Source of the DNA: an uncultured Bacteroidales bacterium
Lineage (GTDB): Bacteria; Bacteroidota; Bacteroidia; Bacteroidales; UBA932
Direction of reading: 5' to 3'
Length of the DNA: 64,000 bases
NCBI GenBank assembly: GCA_944326385.1
Contig: CALVDT010000005.1
Span: 1-64,000, forward strand
Part shown: positions 54,443 through 64,000 of the stretch, piece by piece
Numbering within the stretch: position 1 is the stretch's first letter
Layout of the letters: every line of letters starts with the position of its first letter
Position numbers and translations under genes: made by a program
Notes under the pieces: generated by a model
What the model was told of the DNA's origin: nothing
Database searches by the model: none
What the model saw: the letters and a program-made list of their open reading frames with translations, nothing else

Positions 54443-55939
54443 ATGAGAAAGTTTTACGACACCCTGCTTCTTGCAGTATCCGTAATCGCTGTCGGCTGCA
54501 GCTGCAGCAAAGCCGCAGAAGGCGGTGAAGACGGACTCAGCATCAAAGCCGACATCACGGAGAAATTCGTGACCAACGACGAAGGCTCGTTTGAAGTGCA
54601 TATCACATCGAACACCTCGTGGACAGCTGTTCCTCAGGCCGACTGGCTTTCGGCTTCACCGGTCATAGGTGAAGGGAACAAGACAGTCACCATAAGCTAT
54701 GAAAGCAACTATACCGAGGGAAGCGCGACCTCCGGCCCTGACCGCGAAGGAGCGGTCATGTTCAAGGCTGAAGGGGCGGATCCTCTGAAGATAATCGTAA
54801 AACAGACCCGTACTTTCAAGAACCCTATCTTCCAGCCGCTTCCTGACCCGTATTCATGGAGGCAGGACACCGGCAGCGAAGTGACATACTATCTCTGCAA
54901 AGCCAGCGGGAACAGTGTAAATCTCGGAAAGTCGAACAAGATGACCGAACCCGGCGGCACAAAAGGCGTATGGAGCCTTCCGACGACTGCCGGAGCCTGG
55001 AACAGCGCGAACCTCTGGGCACCGGAACTCCACTACATAGACAATGCATGGTATGTCTACTACGCAGCCGGATGGAAAAGCAGTGAATCAAAAAAAGACC
55101 CGTATTTCGGCAGCGACTACGGCAGCCAGAGGACAGGGGTCATCCGCTGCAAGACTTCCGATCCTACTACCGGGACATGGGAAGACATGGGTCAGATATT
55201 CACGAGCGGTGAGGACAATCTGGAAAAATACCTGGCATCCGGCAAAGTGGATACCAAGGAAAACGACTACGCCATAGACATGACGGTCTTCAAACTGGAC
55301 GGACAGCTCTATGCCGTATGGTCCGGCCAGCCTAACCAGAAAGACGGCAGCCAGAGACTGTATATCGCCAAGATGGAGAACCCTTGGACCATCAAGAGTG
55401 CCCGTGTCGAGATATCCAGGGCAGAGCTGCCATACGAAAAAGTGAACAGCACCATAAACGAAGGTCCTGCCATGCTTTTCAACCCTGACAAGACAAAACT
55501 CTTCTGCGTCTATTCCTGCAACGGTTCATGGACTCCGGAATACAAGCTCGGATGGCTGGAGCTCGACCTTACGGATCCTGCCAAGAGCGACCCTCTGAAC
55601 CCTGAAAACTGGAAAAAAAGCACCAGCTACGTATTCTGGAGGAATGACAACAGTCCTTCAGAGAATGATCATCCGGACAAGACCAACAGCGGGCTGCAGA
55701 AAGAGGAATACATGCACATCGGAGGTGTGAACGGCCTCGGCCACAACACCTTCCTCAAGTCCCCGGACGGCACTGAAGACTGGATAATGTACCACGTCAA
55801 GAGGTTCAAGGAAAACGGATGGAGCTACCGCGACTGCTTCATCCAGAAATTCACCTGGGACGAGAACGGGCGTCCGGTATTCGGAACGCCTGTCGGCTGG
55901 CAGGAAGAACTTCCTGTCCCTTCCGGAGAACCGCTTTAG
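54443..55939 (+). CDS. BACON-GH43 lipoprotein glycosidase
   Basis: A 498-residue lipoprotein (lipobox AVGC19). Residues 32-123 form a BACON domain (TSNTSWTAVPQADWLSASP), often carbohydrate- or mucin-adhesive or a spacer. Then a five-bladed GH43-type propeller starts at NPIFQPLPDPYSW, with catalytic triad candidates D135 (base), D279 in YAIDMTVF and E340 in INEGPAML (acid). GH43 enzymes are mainly alpha-L-arabinofuranosidases, beta-xylosidases and arabinanases; arabinose side chains of pectin would suit the GH105 neighbours. Gap of 18 bp to the next gene. Confidence 0.87.
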   Translation: MRKFYDTLLLAVSVIAVGCSCSKAAEGGEDGLSIKADITEKFVTNDEGSFEVHITSNTSWTAVPQADWLSASPVIGEGNKTVTISYESNYTEGSATSGPDREGAVMFKAEGADPLKIIVKQTRTFKNPIFQPLPDPYSWRQDTGSEVTYYLCKASGNSVNLGKSNKMTEPGGTKGVWSLPTTAGAWNSANLWAPELHYIDNAWYVYYAAGWKSSESKKDPYFGSDYGSQRTGVIRCKTSDPTTGTWEDMGQIFTSGEDNLEKYLASGKVDTKENDYAIDMTVFKLDGQLYAVWSGQPNQKDGSQRLYIAKMENPWTIKSARVEISRAELPYEKVNSTINEGPAMLFNPDKTKLFCVYSCNGSWTPEYKLGWLELDLTDPAKSDPLNPENWKKSTSYVFWRNDNSPSENDHPDKTNSGLQKEEYMHIGGVNGLGHNTFLKSPDGTEDWIMYHVKRFKENGWSYRDCFIQKFTWDENGRPVFGTPVGWQEELPVPSGEPL

Positions 55940-55957
55940 AAACCATAAACACACATA

Positions 55958-57127
55958 ATGATAATGAAAAGAACAGCACTCGTTTTTGCAGCCCTCATCG
56001 CTTCCACGGCGATGTTCGCCCAGAAAAGTTGGGATCTGAAGAATTTCCCTGAAGGCAGCGAGCCTGAAGTGATCGGAAAGAAGCTCGTAGAGCACTACCT
56101 CGACACCCCGCACTCGCATTGGGGAGACATAAACTCGAAATACAAGGTGACCCTCATCACCTACCCTGACGTATGCGCATGGCTCGGCTCCCTCTGGTTT
56201 GCACAGACCACAGGGGACGAAGCGCTCTACGATGCTCTTGTGGAAAGGTTCGAACCTCTCTTCGGAGAGCAGAAGCACCTCCAGCCGGCCATGTTCCCGA
56301 AGGAACACAATGTAGTGGATTTCTACGTCTTCGGTGCAGTCCCTCTCGAGATCTACAAGAGAGAGCAGGAGCAGAGATACCTCGACCTCGGTCTCAAATA
56401 TGCCGACGGGCAGTGGGTGATGCCGCCTGCACCTACCGAGGAGCAGCGCGGATGGCAGGAGAAAGGCTACTCATGGCAGACAAGACTCTGGGTAGACGAC
56501 ATGTTCATGATAACAGAACTCCAGGCCGAAGCATACGAAGTGACCGGCGACCGCAAATACATCGATCGCGCGGCTGAAGAGATGTGCCTCTATCTGGACA
56601 AGATACAGAGACCTAACGGCCTGTTCTACCATCACACGGGCACTCCGTACTTCTGGGGCCGCGGTGACGGCTGGATGGCTGTCGGCATGGCCGAGATGCT
56701 CAGGCTCATGCCTAAGGACAGCGAATACCGTCCTCGCATAGAAGAGGCATACAAGCTCATGATGTCCACCCTTCTCCGCTACCAGGACTATGACGGTATG
56801 TGGCATCAGATCATAGACAACCCTGACACCTGGAAGGAGACTTCCTGCACCGCCATGTTCACCTATGCATTCATCGTAGGTGTGAAGAACGGCTGGCTGG
56901 ACAAGAAGACATACGGTGAAGCTGCCCGCAAAGGCTACCTCCGCCTCCTCTCCTATCTCGACGAGAACTACGACCTGAGGAACGTCTGCGAAGGAACGGC
57001 TGCCAGGAACAGTCTCTCCTGGTATCAGAACCGCCGTCGGCTTACCGGTGACCTCCACGGACAGGCCGCACTGATATGGTGCTGCCAGGCTCTGGTCGGA
57101 GATGTGAAACCATACAAGGTAAAATAA
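55958..57127 (+). CDS. Unsaturated rhamnogalacturonyl hydrolase-like GH105 (first copy)
   Basis: A 389-residue exported (alpha/alpha)6-barrel enzyme of the GH88/GH105 group. These hydrate the 4,5 double bond left by polysaccharide lyases on the terminal uronic acid, releasing it. The catalytic Asp is within WVDDMFMIT (D180/D181), and ITYPDVCAWLGSLWFA and FWGRGDGWMAVGMAEML are family landmarks. The signal peptide ends near MFAQ, predicting a periplasmic enzyme. ATG at 55964 is an alternative. It is followed by a second, longer GH105 gene after 11 bp. Confidence 0.92.
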   Translation: MIMKRTALVFAALIASTAMFAQKSWDLKNFPEGSEPEVIGKKLVEHYLDTPHSHWGDINSKYKVTLITYPDVCAWLGSLWFAQTTGDEALYDALVERFEPLFGEQKHLQPAMFPKEHNVVDFYVFGAVPLEIYKREQEQRYLDLGLKYADGQWVMPPAPTEEQRGWQEKGYSWQTRLWVDDMFMITELQAEAYEVTGDRKYIDRAAEEMCLYLDKIQRPNGLFYHHTGTPYFWGRGDGWMAVGMAEMLRLMPKDSEYRPRIEEAYKLMMSTLLRYQDYDGMWHQIIDNPDTWKETSCTAMFTYAFIVGVKNGWLDKKTYGEAARKGYLRLLSYLDENYDLRNVCEGTAARNSLSWYQNRRRLTGDLHGQAALIWCCQALVGDVKPYKVK

Positions 57128-57138
57128 AATCCTCAGGA

Positions 57139-58629
57139 ATGGCCAGATATATGAACATATTGTCAATTCTGTTGATAAACGGACTTCTCCTTGGCGGCTG
57201 CACCGCCAAGGAAGCTCCGGATACAGGCGGCAGCGGAAAGGATGAAAAGCCTCAGACAGGAACCGAAGCTCCGGATTTCGACATGCTCCTGAATTTCGAA
57301 GGGAAAGCAGAACCGATATCCTGCGGAAGGAATATAGTGAAGCGTTTCATCGAAGTGCCGAACTCCAACTGGGGACGCACAGACAAGTCTCCGAGCAGTC
57401 TGGTCACCTATCCGGACGTATGCGAATGGCTTGGGGCCTTCTGGTTCCTCGAAGCAGCCGTCGACAACGCCATCCTTACAGGTGACGAGACCGCCCGCCG
57501 GGAAGCCATCTCCCTTATGCAGGGAATCGTGGACAGATACGACGATGTCATCACCGGGAAGACCACCTTCGGAAGCGGCACACCGCTCTACACGGGACTT
57601 CTCTGGAGGAACGAGCACAACCGGGTGGACTATTACATCTGGGGTGCCATTTCCCTGCATATCGCCTCCATCATGGAGAATCCGAAATACAACGAGGTGG
57701 ACTTTCCGCAGACACGTGCGGAATATCTCGAATTCGGACTCCAGTATGCCGACAACCAGTTTCATCCATACACCATGGAGGAATTCCAGACCAGATTCAG
57801 CAACGCCGCCGACTATGACCTCGGACGCGTCGACCCAAGCAAGAATTACAAGCTCGACGCCTCCACCTACAGCGGCTGGAAGAAATACCTGGACCAGGGC
57901 TGCTCATGGCAGACACGCCTCTGGCTGGATGACATGTTCATGATCACGGCCCTCCAGGTACAGGCTTACTATGCCACCAAAGATGATCCTGCCTGCAGCA
58001 CCGACCCGTGGTGGCCGTCCAAGACGAACAGCCAGAACCGCTACCTCGACCGTGCGGTCCGCGAAATGGTGCTCTACGCAAACGAGCTCCAGGGCTCGCA
58101 GGGTCTGTACTGGCACGCCACGAATGCAAAGCAGTTCTGGGCCAGAGGCAACGGATGGATGGCAGTAGGCATGCCTCTCATGCTCGAGATCATCGAGGAC
58201 ATTCCCGACTACGCTGCCGAAGCGGCACTCCTGAGGGAAGAATACAATGACATGATGACAGGCCTGTACATTTACCAGAAGAAAGATGAGGCAGGACTCT
58301 GGGCTCAACTCATAGACCACACCGACATGTGGACGGAGACCTCCGGCTCAGGCATGTTCACCTTCGCCTTCATCACCGGAGTGCGGAACGGATGGCTTGA
58401 CCCGGAGATATACGGAGAGGCTGCCGCAAAGGCATGGAAAGGACTCGTCTCCTACCTTGACGACAACTACGACCTTAGGGAAGTATGCGCCGGTACGGCA
58501 GCAGGCTCCAGCGTATCCCACTACGAGAACGCGAAGCGCACCACCGGAGACACTCACGGCCAGGCCGCCATGCTCTGGTGCACATATGCACTCACCCTGC
58601 TTGAAAATGCCGTGGAATCCGGACTGTGA
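57139..58629 (+). CDS. GH105 lipoprotein (second copy)
   Basis: A 496-residue paralogue of the preceding gene, with a lipobox LLGGC21, hence membrane-anchored. It carries VTYPDVCEWLGAFWF, the catalytic WLDDMFMIT (Asp near 263/264) and FWARGNGWMAVGMPLML. It differs from copy one by roughly 80-100 extra residues, including an insertion between the first landmark and the catalytic motif. Different anchorage and inserts suggest different chain length or branching preferences. I chose the ATG at 57139; an upstream extension overlaps the first copy. An ATG at 57151 is also possible. Confidence 0.91.
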   Translation: MARYMNILSILLINGLLLGGCTAKEAPDTGGSGKDEKPQTGTEAPDFDMLLNFEGKAEPISCGRNIVKRFIEVPNSNWGRTDKSPSSLVTYPDVCEWLGAFWFLEAAVDNAILTGDETARREAISLMQGIVDRYDDVITGKTTFGSGTPLYTGLLWRNEHNRVDYYIWGAISLHIASIMENPKYNEVDFPQTRAEYLEFGLQYADNQFHPYTMEEFQTRFSNAADYDLGRVDPSKNYKLDASTYSGWKKYLDQGCSWQTRLWLDDMFMITALQVQAYYATKDDPACSTDPWWPSKTNSQNRYLDRAVREMVLYANELQGSQGLYWHATNAKQFWARGNGWMAVGMPLMLEIIEDIPDYAAEAALLREEYNDMMTGLYIYQKKDEAGLWAQLIDHTDMWTETSGSGMFTFAFITGVRNGWLDPEIYGEAAAKAWKGLVSYLDDNYDLREVCAGTAAGSSVSHYENAKRTTGDTHGQAAMLWCTYALTLLENAVESGL

Positions 58630-58673
58630 TTCCACCCATTATTTATAATCAGTAACTCTAAACTACCAGTCTA

Positions 58674-61600
58674 ATGAAAGGATTGTACAGATTTTTGATG
58701 CTCATTGCACTGTTTGTATCGGCAGGTATAAGCAGCGTATATGCGCAGGATGACGGTAAACGGCGAATCACCGGTACCGTCACAGACGAGAATGGTCAGC
58801 CCTTGCCTGGAGCCTACGTCTACATCAAAGGCACCGAGGTAGGAACCACCACAAATCTGGACGGTATGTATGTCATCGACATCAACCCGAGAGATGAACT
58901 CACCTTCAGTTTCATCAGCTACCTTGAGCAGACCATCAGGCCTACAAGTTCGAGCAACACCCTGAATGTTACTCTCCAGCCTGACAGCAACGCTCTTGAA
59001 GAGGCTATCGCCGTGGCCTACGGTGCACAGAAGAGACAGGCTATCGTCAGCTCCCTGTCCACCATCACGACAGATGACCTGAAAGTGACATCCACGAACA
59101 TCACGTCCAGCATTCAGGGACAGCTCCCGGGCCTTATCTCCGTGCAGAGGAACGCTGAGCCTGGCCGCGACGATGCAGAGTTCTGGATACGTGGTGTAAG
59201 CTCCTTCAAGGGAGGCACATCGCCACTGGTCCTGGTCGACGGTGTGGAACGTTCCATCACTGACCTCGATGCGGACGAGATCGAAAGCTTCAGCCTGCTG
59301 AAGGACGCCGCCGCCACCGCCATGTACGGTGCTGAAGGTGCAAACGGTGTCATCCTCGTCACCACCAAGCGCGGTCACATCGGCAAGCAGCAGATCTCAC
59401 TCAGAGTAGAGCAGAACCTTTCCGTACCTTACAGGATACCTGAATTCGTGGACTCATGGGACTACATGAGACTTGCGAACGAAGCCCTCATGAATGACGG
59501 TATGGACCCTCTGTACGGCGATGAGCTCATCGACCTGTACGAGAGCGGTGTCGACCCTGACCTCTACCCTAACGCACAGTGGACAGACCTCATAGCAAGG
59601 ACTATCCATGGCCAGAGGTACACTGCCAGCTTCCGCGGCGGTACAGAGAATGCGAAGTACTTCGTGACCGGAGGTTACCAGCAGAAGGACGGTGTGTTCA
59701 AGAAGAACCCCGAGTCTTTGTACAACAGTAACTTCTCCTACGACCGCTTCAACCTCCGAAGCAACATCGACCTCCGTGTGAGCAAGACCACACAGCTGAG
59801 TGTAGACCTCTCGGCACAGTACACTGCCAGAAGGACTGCGAACCGCTCTCCTGACGATGTATTCGTGTTCATGCTCCACACCCCGCCTCACCTCTTCCCT
59901 ATGGTCTACAGTGACGGTACTGTCTCCACATACCCGGGCGGTGAGACCGATGCGAACAACCGTAACCCATACTACATGCTCTATCAGCAGGGTTACAGAA
60001 GGGAGTTCCAGACCAACATCCAGTCCAAGGTGAACCTCAGGCAGGACCTTCACTTCATCACGGAAGGCCTCTCAGCCAGGGGTGCCGTCAGCTTCGACCT
60101 TGAGAATACCCTGTCCAAACTGAGAAACTACGGACCGTCAAAGTTCCATGCATCAGGCCGTGACCCTCAGACCGGAGAACTCATCTTCAACCAGATAATC
60201 GAAGGCTCACCGGATGTTAAACAGGTGGAGATCACGGGCAACACCTACGACCGCCAGATCTACATCGAGGCTGCCCTCGAATATAACAACACATTCGCAG
60301 GCAAGCACGCTGTAGGCGGAATGCTCCTCTACAACCAGAAAGAGCGCCAGAAAAACGGTGAACCCCTCGTCTACAGGACACAGGGTCTGGTAGGACGTGT
60401 AACCTACGGATATGACAACCGTTACTTCATAGAGGCCAACTTCGGTTACACAGGTTCCGAGACCTTCGCCAAGAAGAACCGTTTCGGTTTCTTCCCTGCA
60501 GTCGGAGCCAGCTACATGATATCCAACGAAAGCTGGTATCCTGCAGGCCTGAAGGACGTACTCAGCTCTGCCAAGATCAGGGCATCTTTCGGACGTACCG
60601 GTAACGACGACACCGGAGGAAGCCGCTTCCTCTACCGCGCCACCTTCTCCGAGAGGGGACATACCTTCAATCAGGGTATCAACGAGGGAGGCGGAACGAA
60701 CGGTGTCGGCGGTGCAGGTATCTATGACCTCCAGTTCGAGAACCTGACTCTCGGATGGGAAATCGAGGACAAGACCAATGTCGGTGTCGACCTCTCCTTC
60801 TTCAACAGGGCCATCCAGATCCAGGCCGACTACTTCTACAACATCCGTTCGGCCATCCTCCTCCAGAGGAACACTGTTCCGAGCTATGCCGGTTTCCACG
60901 AGAATCCTTGGCAGAACTACGGCAGGGTGCGCAACCAGGGTGTGGATGCCAGCATCGACATGATGAAGACCTTCGGGAACTGGAAAGTCAGCGCCCGCGG
61001 TACATTCACCTTCGCAAGGAACAAGGTCCTCGAAATCGACGAACTTACCCCTTCGGAGGAATACCAGAGGGTGACAGGTACCAGGATCAACGAGCAGGAG
61101 CTCTATATCGCTGAAAGGCTCTACACCATCGAAGACTTCATCGTCAGCGAGAATGACAACGATACATATTCCTATACCCTCCGTCCTGGTCTTCCTCAGC
61201 CTGCCCTCGGCGGCATCATAGGTCCCGGTGATATCAAGTACGTGGATATGAACCATGACGGTATCATCGACACCAACGACAAGGTCCGCGGTGTGGGTCA
61301 TCCGTACAAGACTCCTGAAATCAACTACGGTTTCGGCTTCAACGTGGAGTGGAAAGGCATCTACGCCAGCGTATTCTTCTCCGGAGTAGCCAATACTTCC
61401 GTACTTCTCGCATCCGGGAACAGCACCTTCTGGCCGTTCAACTGGGGCGTCGAGAAAGGTAACTACCGTACCGCATTCCTCGACCGCTGGACAGCCGAGA
61501 ACCCGAGCCAGGATGTAGTCTATCCGAGACTCCACGTCGGCTACGGCAACAGTATCAACGACGAGCCGAGCACATGGTGGCTCCGCGACGGTTCCTTCCT

Positions 61601-61811
61601 CCGTCTCAAGAACGCAGAGATAGGATACGTCTTCCCTGAGAAGATTACCAGAGCCCTCAAGATCAGCGGACTGAGAGTATATCTGCTGGGAGAGAACCTG
61701 GCCGTCTTCGACCACATCAAGTTCTGGGATCCTGAACAGGGTAACAGGAACAAAGGTGTCAGCTACCCTATGCAGCACTCATTCACTCTCGGAGTACAAC
61801 TTGACTTCTAA
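58674..61811 (+). CDS. SusC/RagA TonB-dependent outer-membrane transporter of the second glycan locus
   Basis: A 1045-residue SusC homologue: signal peptide ending SSVYAQ, carboxypeptidase-regulatory-like domain (ITGTVTDENGQPLPGAYV), plug with FWIRGVSSFKGGTSPLVLVDG, and a barrel ending HSFTLGVQLDF. It imports oligosaccharides produced at the surface. SusD follows after 12 bp. Its codon choice is noticeably more restricted than the surrounding genes (for example AAC, GGT, CGT-rich), suggesting high expression. The 44 bp before its start show no promoter box. Confidence 0.95.
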   Translation: MKGLYRFLMLIALFVSAGISSVYAQDDGKRRITGTVTDENGQPLPGAYVYIKGTEVGTTTNLDGMYVIDINPRDELTFSFISYLEQTIRPTSSSNTLNVTLQPDSNALEEAIAVAYGAQKRQAIVSSLSTITTDDLKVTSTNITSSIQGQLPGLISVQRNAEPGRDDAEFWIRGVSSFKGGTSPLVLVDGVERSITDLDADEIESFSLLKDAAATAMYGAEGANGVILVTTKRGHIGKQQISLRVEQNLSVPYRIPEFVDSWDYMRLANEALMNDGMDPLYGDELIDLYESGVDPDLYPNAQWTDLIARTIHGQRYTASFRGGTENAKYFVTGGYQQKDGVFKKNPESLYNSNFSYDRFNLRSNIDLRVSKTTQLSVDLSAQYTARRTANRSPDDVFVFMLHTPPHLFPMVYSDGTVSTYPGGETDANNRNPYYMLYQQGYRREFQTNIQSKVNLRQDLHFITEGLSARGAVSFDLENTLSKLRNYGPSKFHASGRDPQTGELIFNQIIEGSPDVKQVEITGNTYDRQIYIEAALEYNNTFAGKHAVGGMLLYNQKERQKNGEPLVYRTQGLVGRVTYGYDNRYFIEANFGYTGSETFAKKNRFGFFPAVGASYMISNESWYPAGLKDVLSSAKIRASFGRTGNDDTGGSRFLYRATFSERGHTFNQGINEGGGTNGVGGAGIYDLQFENLTLGWEIEDKTNVGVDLSFFNRAIQIQADYFYNIRSAILLQRNTVPSYAGFHENPWQNYGRVRNQGVDASIDMMKTFGNWKVSARGTFTFARNKVLEIDELTPSEEYQRVTGTRINEQELYIAERLYTIEDFIVSENDNDTYSYTLRPGLPQPALGGIIGPGDIKYVDMNHDGIIDTNDKVRGVGHPYKTPEINYGFGFNVEWKGIYASVFFSGVANTSVLLASGNSTFWPFNWGVEKGNYRTAFLDRWTAENPSQDVVYPRLHVGYGNSINDEPSTWWLRDGSFLRLKNAEIGYVFPEKITRALKISGLRVYLLGENLAVFDHIKFWDPEQGNRNKGVSYPMQHSFTLGVQLDF

Positions 61812-61823
61812 TTAAGGATAAAC

Positions 61824-63716
61824 ATGAGAAACAATATACTTAAGACTATTCTTGCCGGGACTCTGGCAGTCTGCGCGACTTCCTCGTGCGACTTCCTCGA
61901 TGTCTCCGAAGAGCTGGGAGGTATCTCGAGCTTCGAGACTATCTTCAACAACGTGGACCGCACCATGAGATGGTACGGACAGTGCTTCGACAACAGGCCG
62001 GACTACGCGAACATCTGGGGCGCGACCAACGACATGGGCAATGCCTGGGCCGGATATGCCGACGAGATCTACACCCGTGAGCACAACAAGTACGGCAAGT
62101 ACTCGAACTGGAACTCCGACCTCAGCTACAACCACAGATGGGGAAGCCTCTACCAGTCCATCCGCCAGTGCAACATCTTCCTCGAGAATGCCCACGCCCT
62201 CACTGATGCCGTAGGTACGGATGCTGAAACGATAACGGAAGGCCAGATGAAGACTTACAAGGCCAATGTAAGATTCATGCGCGCCGTATATCACTACTAT
62301 CTCTTCGAGATGTACGGTCCTATTCCTATCGTGGAGAATTCCTACACCCTCGACAACCTTCCTGACCTGGAAAGGAACTCTGTGGATGAGGTGGTGAACT
62401 GGATAGACGGTGAACTTGCAGCTGCCATGGTGGACATGGCGCAGGAGCCTTACACTAACGACGAAAACTTGCGTGGCGTGCCTACCAAGGGCGTGGCTAT
62501 GGCATACAGGGCGAAACTATGGGTATATGCAGCCAGCCCTCTGTTCAACGGCTCATGGGAATACGGCCGCAGCCTTGCCAACACCGACGGCAAGAAGCTC
62601 TTCCCTGATGTAAGCCAGAAGCAGGACAAGATAAACACCGCGGTAGAGCGTCTGAAGGAATTCATCGAATATGCAGAAACCGGTAACCGTTATGAACTCC
62701 ATAATACCGGAAATCCGGCAAATGACCTGTACTACGTATTCATGAATTACACACCCGAAATCATCTGGGCCACTACCACGGACGGCTGGGGTTCGCTGAA
62801 CTCGGAAACCTTCGACGGTCACTGCACCCCTAAGGGCGAATACCATGGTCTGAACGGAGTGGACATGCTCCAGGAACTCGTGGATGACTTCTATGATGAA
62901 GAAGGCTATCCTATCAGGTTCAATGACTATGAAAAGGAATTCATGCCTACTTCCACAATTTACGATGAAGACACATGGGGAACACTTGATCTGGTTAAGT
63001 GCTATGGCGAAGAGAACCAGACAAAAGAAATGGAGGCGGCTGAAGAATATCAGGTAAACGGAATGTACCTCCACAGGGAACCTCGCTTCTATAACAGCGT
63101 CACCTTCACCGGCATGACCTGGGCCACTTCAGGAAAACGCATTGAGTTCGACTACAAGGCATCATCGGGAACCGGAAGCGGTGACGGTGAACCTAATACC
63201 GGACATATGCTTTACAAGCGTTATTACAGGGAACTTGGTCCGACATCCTCAAATTATGTTGAAGACCATTACCGTCCTGCCATCATCTTCCGTCTTGCAG
63301 AATTCTATCTGCTCTACGCTGAGATGCTTAACGAACAGGACGCTTCCGCCAACTCTGACGAGATCCTCAGATGCGTCAACCTCGTACGCAGCCGTGCAGG
63401 AATCAAGAACCTCGAAGAATGCAATCCATACATCATAGGAAATCAAGCCCTCATGCGTGACGCCATCCGCCGTGAAAGCCGTATCGAGCTTTGCACCGAA
63501 GGCCAGAGATACTTCGACATCTGCCGCTGGCTTATTGCAGAGGATGTCCTGAACAAGGATATGACAAGACTGAACCTCTTCAAGACTGAAGAGACTGGAT
63601 TCTACACAAGGATGAAGTTCAACCCGAGATATTTCTCGGACAAGAACTATCTCTACCCTATCCCTAACGATGAGACCAAGAGAAGCAGCAAGCTTGTCCA
63701 GAATCCTGGCTGGTAA
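61824..63716 (+). CDS. SusD/RagB-family outer-membrane lipoprotein of the second glycan locus
   Basis: A 630-residue SusD homologue (lipobox TSSC22) with the family's helical fold (FMRAVYHYYLFEMYGPIPIV, then AEFYLLYAEMLNE) and the late IELCTEGQRYFDICRW. It is longer than the SusD of the sialic acid operon, with inserted loops around residues 280-430, in keeping with a larger ligand. Partner of the SusC encoded just upstream. Confidence 0.94.
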   Translation: MRNNILKTILAGTLAVCATSSCDFLDVSEELGGISSFETIFNNVDRTMRWYGQCFDNRPDYANIWGATNDMGNAWAGYADEIYTREHNKYGKYSNWNSDLSYNHRWGSLYQSIRQCNIFLENAHALTDAVGTDAETITEGQMKTYKANVRFMRAVYHYYLFEMYGPIPIVENSYTLDNLPDLERNSVDEVVNWIDGELAAAMVDMAQEPYTNDENLRGVPTKGVAMAYRAKLWVYAASPLFNGSWEYGRSLANTDGKKLFPDVSQKQDKINTAVERLKEFIEYAETGNRYELHNTGNPANDLYYVFMNYTPEIIWATTTDGWGSLNSETFDGHCTPKGEYHGLNGVDMLQELVDDFYDEEGYPIRFNDYEKEFMPTSTIYDEDTWGTLDLVKCYGEENQTKEMEAAEEYQVNGMYLHREPRFYNSVTFTGMTWATSGKRIEFDYKASSGTGSGDGEPNTGHMLYKRYYRELGPTSSNYVEDHYRPAIIFRLAEFYLLYAEMLNEQDASANSDEILRCVNLVRSRAGIKNLEECNPYIIGNQALMRDAIRRESRIELCTEGQRYFDICRWLIAEDVLNKDMTRLNLFKTEETGFYTRMKFNPRYFSDKNYLYPIPNDETKRSSKLVQNPGW

Positions 63717-63735
63717 CAATTAAATTTACTGAAGA

Positions 63736-64000
63736 ATGAAAAGATTATCAACATACCTTCTCGCAGCGGCAGCCATCATTGCTGCCGGCTGCGACAACAA
63801 CATCCCTGAAACCGGCACTGTGAACAGTGCCCCGGTTTCGGAAGTTGTCCTCGATGAAGCCCTTGCTTCAGGGCTCGAGATCGACATGGGCTCCACCTAC
63901 TCGCTCCCCGAGCATATCTCATACCTTCCTGTCGATGCCACCAACACTGCGCAGTACTATTCATCCTCGGATGAGAACATAGCCACTGTATCCGAAGAAG
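63736..64000 (+). CDS. Partial surface lipoprotein, possible glycan-binding protein
   Basis: The first 88 codons are inside the window; the gene runs off the right edge. A lipoprotein signal ends at C19 (AAGC), followed by NNIPETG and a segment (TYSLPEHISYLPVDATN, SSSDENIATVSEE) resembling the start of a bacterial Ig-like domain. Lipoproteins directly after SusC/SusD are often surface glycan-binding proteins or endo-acting enzymes; which applies here cannot be seen. Confidence 0.8.
   Translation, partial: MKRLSTYLLAAAAIIAAGCDNNIPETGTVNSAPVSEVVLDEALASGLEIDMGSTYSLPEHISYLPVDATNTAQYYSSSDENIATVSEE

Noticed and set aside
60207..61778. 523-codon leftward open frame opposite the second SusC gene
   Set aside because: Product is a Val/Glu/Asp-rich shadow of strongly biased SusC codons, without recognisable domain.

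Overview
The window comes from the chromosome of a member of the Bacteroidota, most likely a gut- or host-associated member of the Bacteroidales. The evidence is two SusC/SusD outer-membrane pairs, a hybrid two-component regulator (HTCS), many SPII lipoproteins, GH33/GH43/GH105/GH2/GH130 enzymes, and Bacteroides-type promoters (TTTG, about 20 bp, TAnnTTTG) in front of several genes. Genus and species cannot be fixed from this sequence alone. No rRNA, tRNA, transposase, phage gene or CRISPR array was seen.

Layout. (1) 1-450: start of a leftward secreted-protein gene, then an intergenic array of 53-bp dyad repeats. (2) 451-2568: secreted WG/MORN-repeat protein. (3) 2692-16037, leftward: an eight-gene sialic acid utilisation operon (nanA lyase, fimbrillin/FISUMP-type lipoprotein, AGE epimerase, sialidase lipoprotein, SusC, SusD, MFS transporter, GH33 sialidase). 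It is divergent from a ROK-family regulator at 16397-17620, and both face an AT-rich intergenic region with recognisable promoters. (4) 17723-36048: mostly housekeeping genes (dut, murF, glnS, yicC, holA, an ABC exporter pair, a split 5'-nucleotidase, hpf, xerC-like, a CCA-adding/poly(A) polymerase-type nucleotidyltransferase, an MsbA-like ABC exporter) with a heparinase II/III-like enzyme, an esterase and an orphan HsdR-N nuclease-fold protein. A second 53-bp dyad array lies at 34027-34140. (5) 36098-42572: CBM9-like protein, NahK-like kinase, VanZ-like membrane protein, Amidase_3-type cell-wall hydrolase, CapA-like phosphatase. (6) 42537-64000: a second polysaccharide utilisation locus. Leftward: HTCS, GH2, and an FAD-oxidoreductase/GH130 fusion. 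Rightward: an unassigned six-hairpin-like protein, GH43 with BACON domain, two tandem GH105 unsaturated-uronyl hydrolases, SusC, SusD and a truncated lipoprotein gene. GH105 plus GH43 points to a pectic or other uronic-acid-containing, arabinose-decorated glycan.

How the parts work together. Region 3 forms a complete path: sialidases release sialic acid, SusC/SusD import it across the outer membrane, the MFS carrier across the inner membrane, NanA cleaves Neu5Ac to ManNAc and pyruvate, and the epimerase makes GlcNAc. The divergent ROK protein is the obvious regulator. Region 6 is set up the same way for a plant-type glycan under HTCS control.

The most unusual signals are the two dispersed arrays with one architecture (11-bp arm, 17 bp, 11-bp arm, 14-bp linker, repeated every 53 bp); two G9 homopolymer tracts inside coding sequence, one in the lipoprotein of the sialic acid operon and one in the HTCS sensor, which could give phase variation; and the FAD-oxidoreductase/GH130 fusion. 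Start codons were reassigned wherever a TTG or GTG extension was less credible than a downstream ATG.
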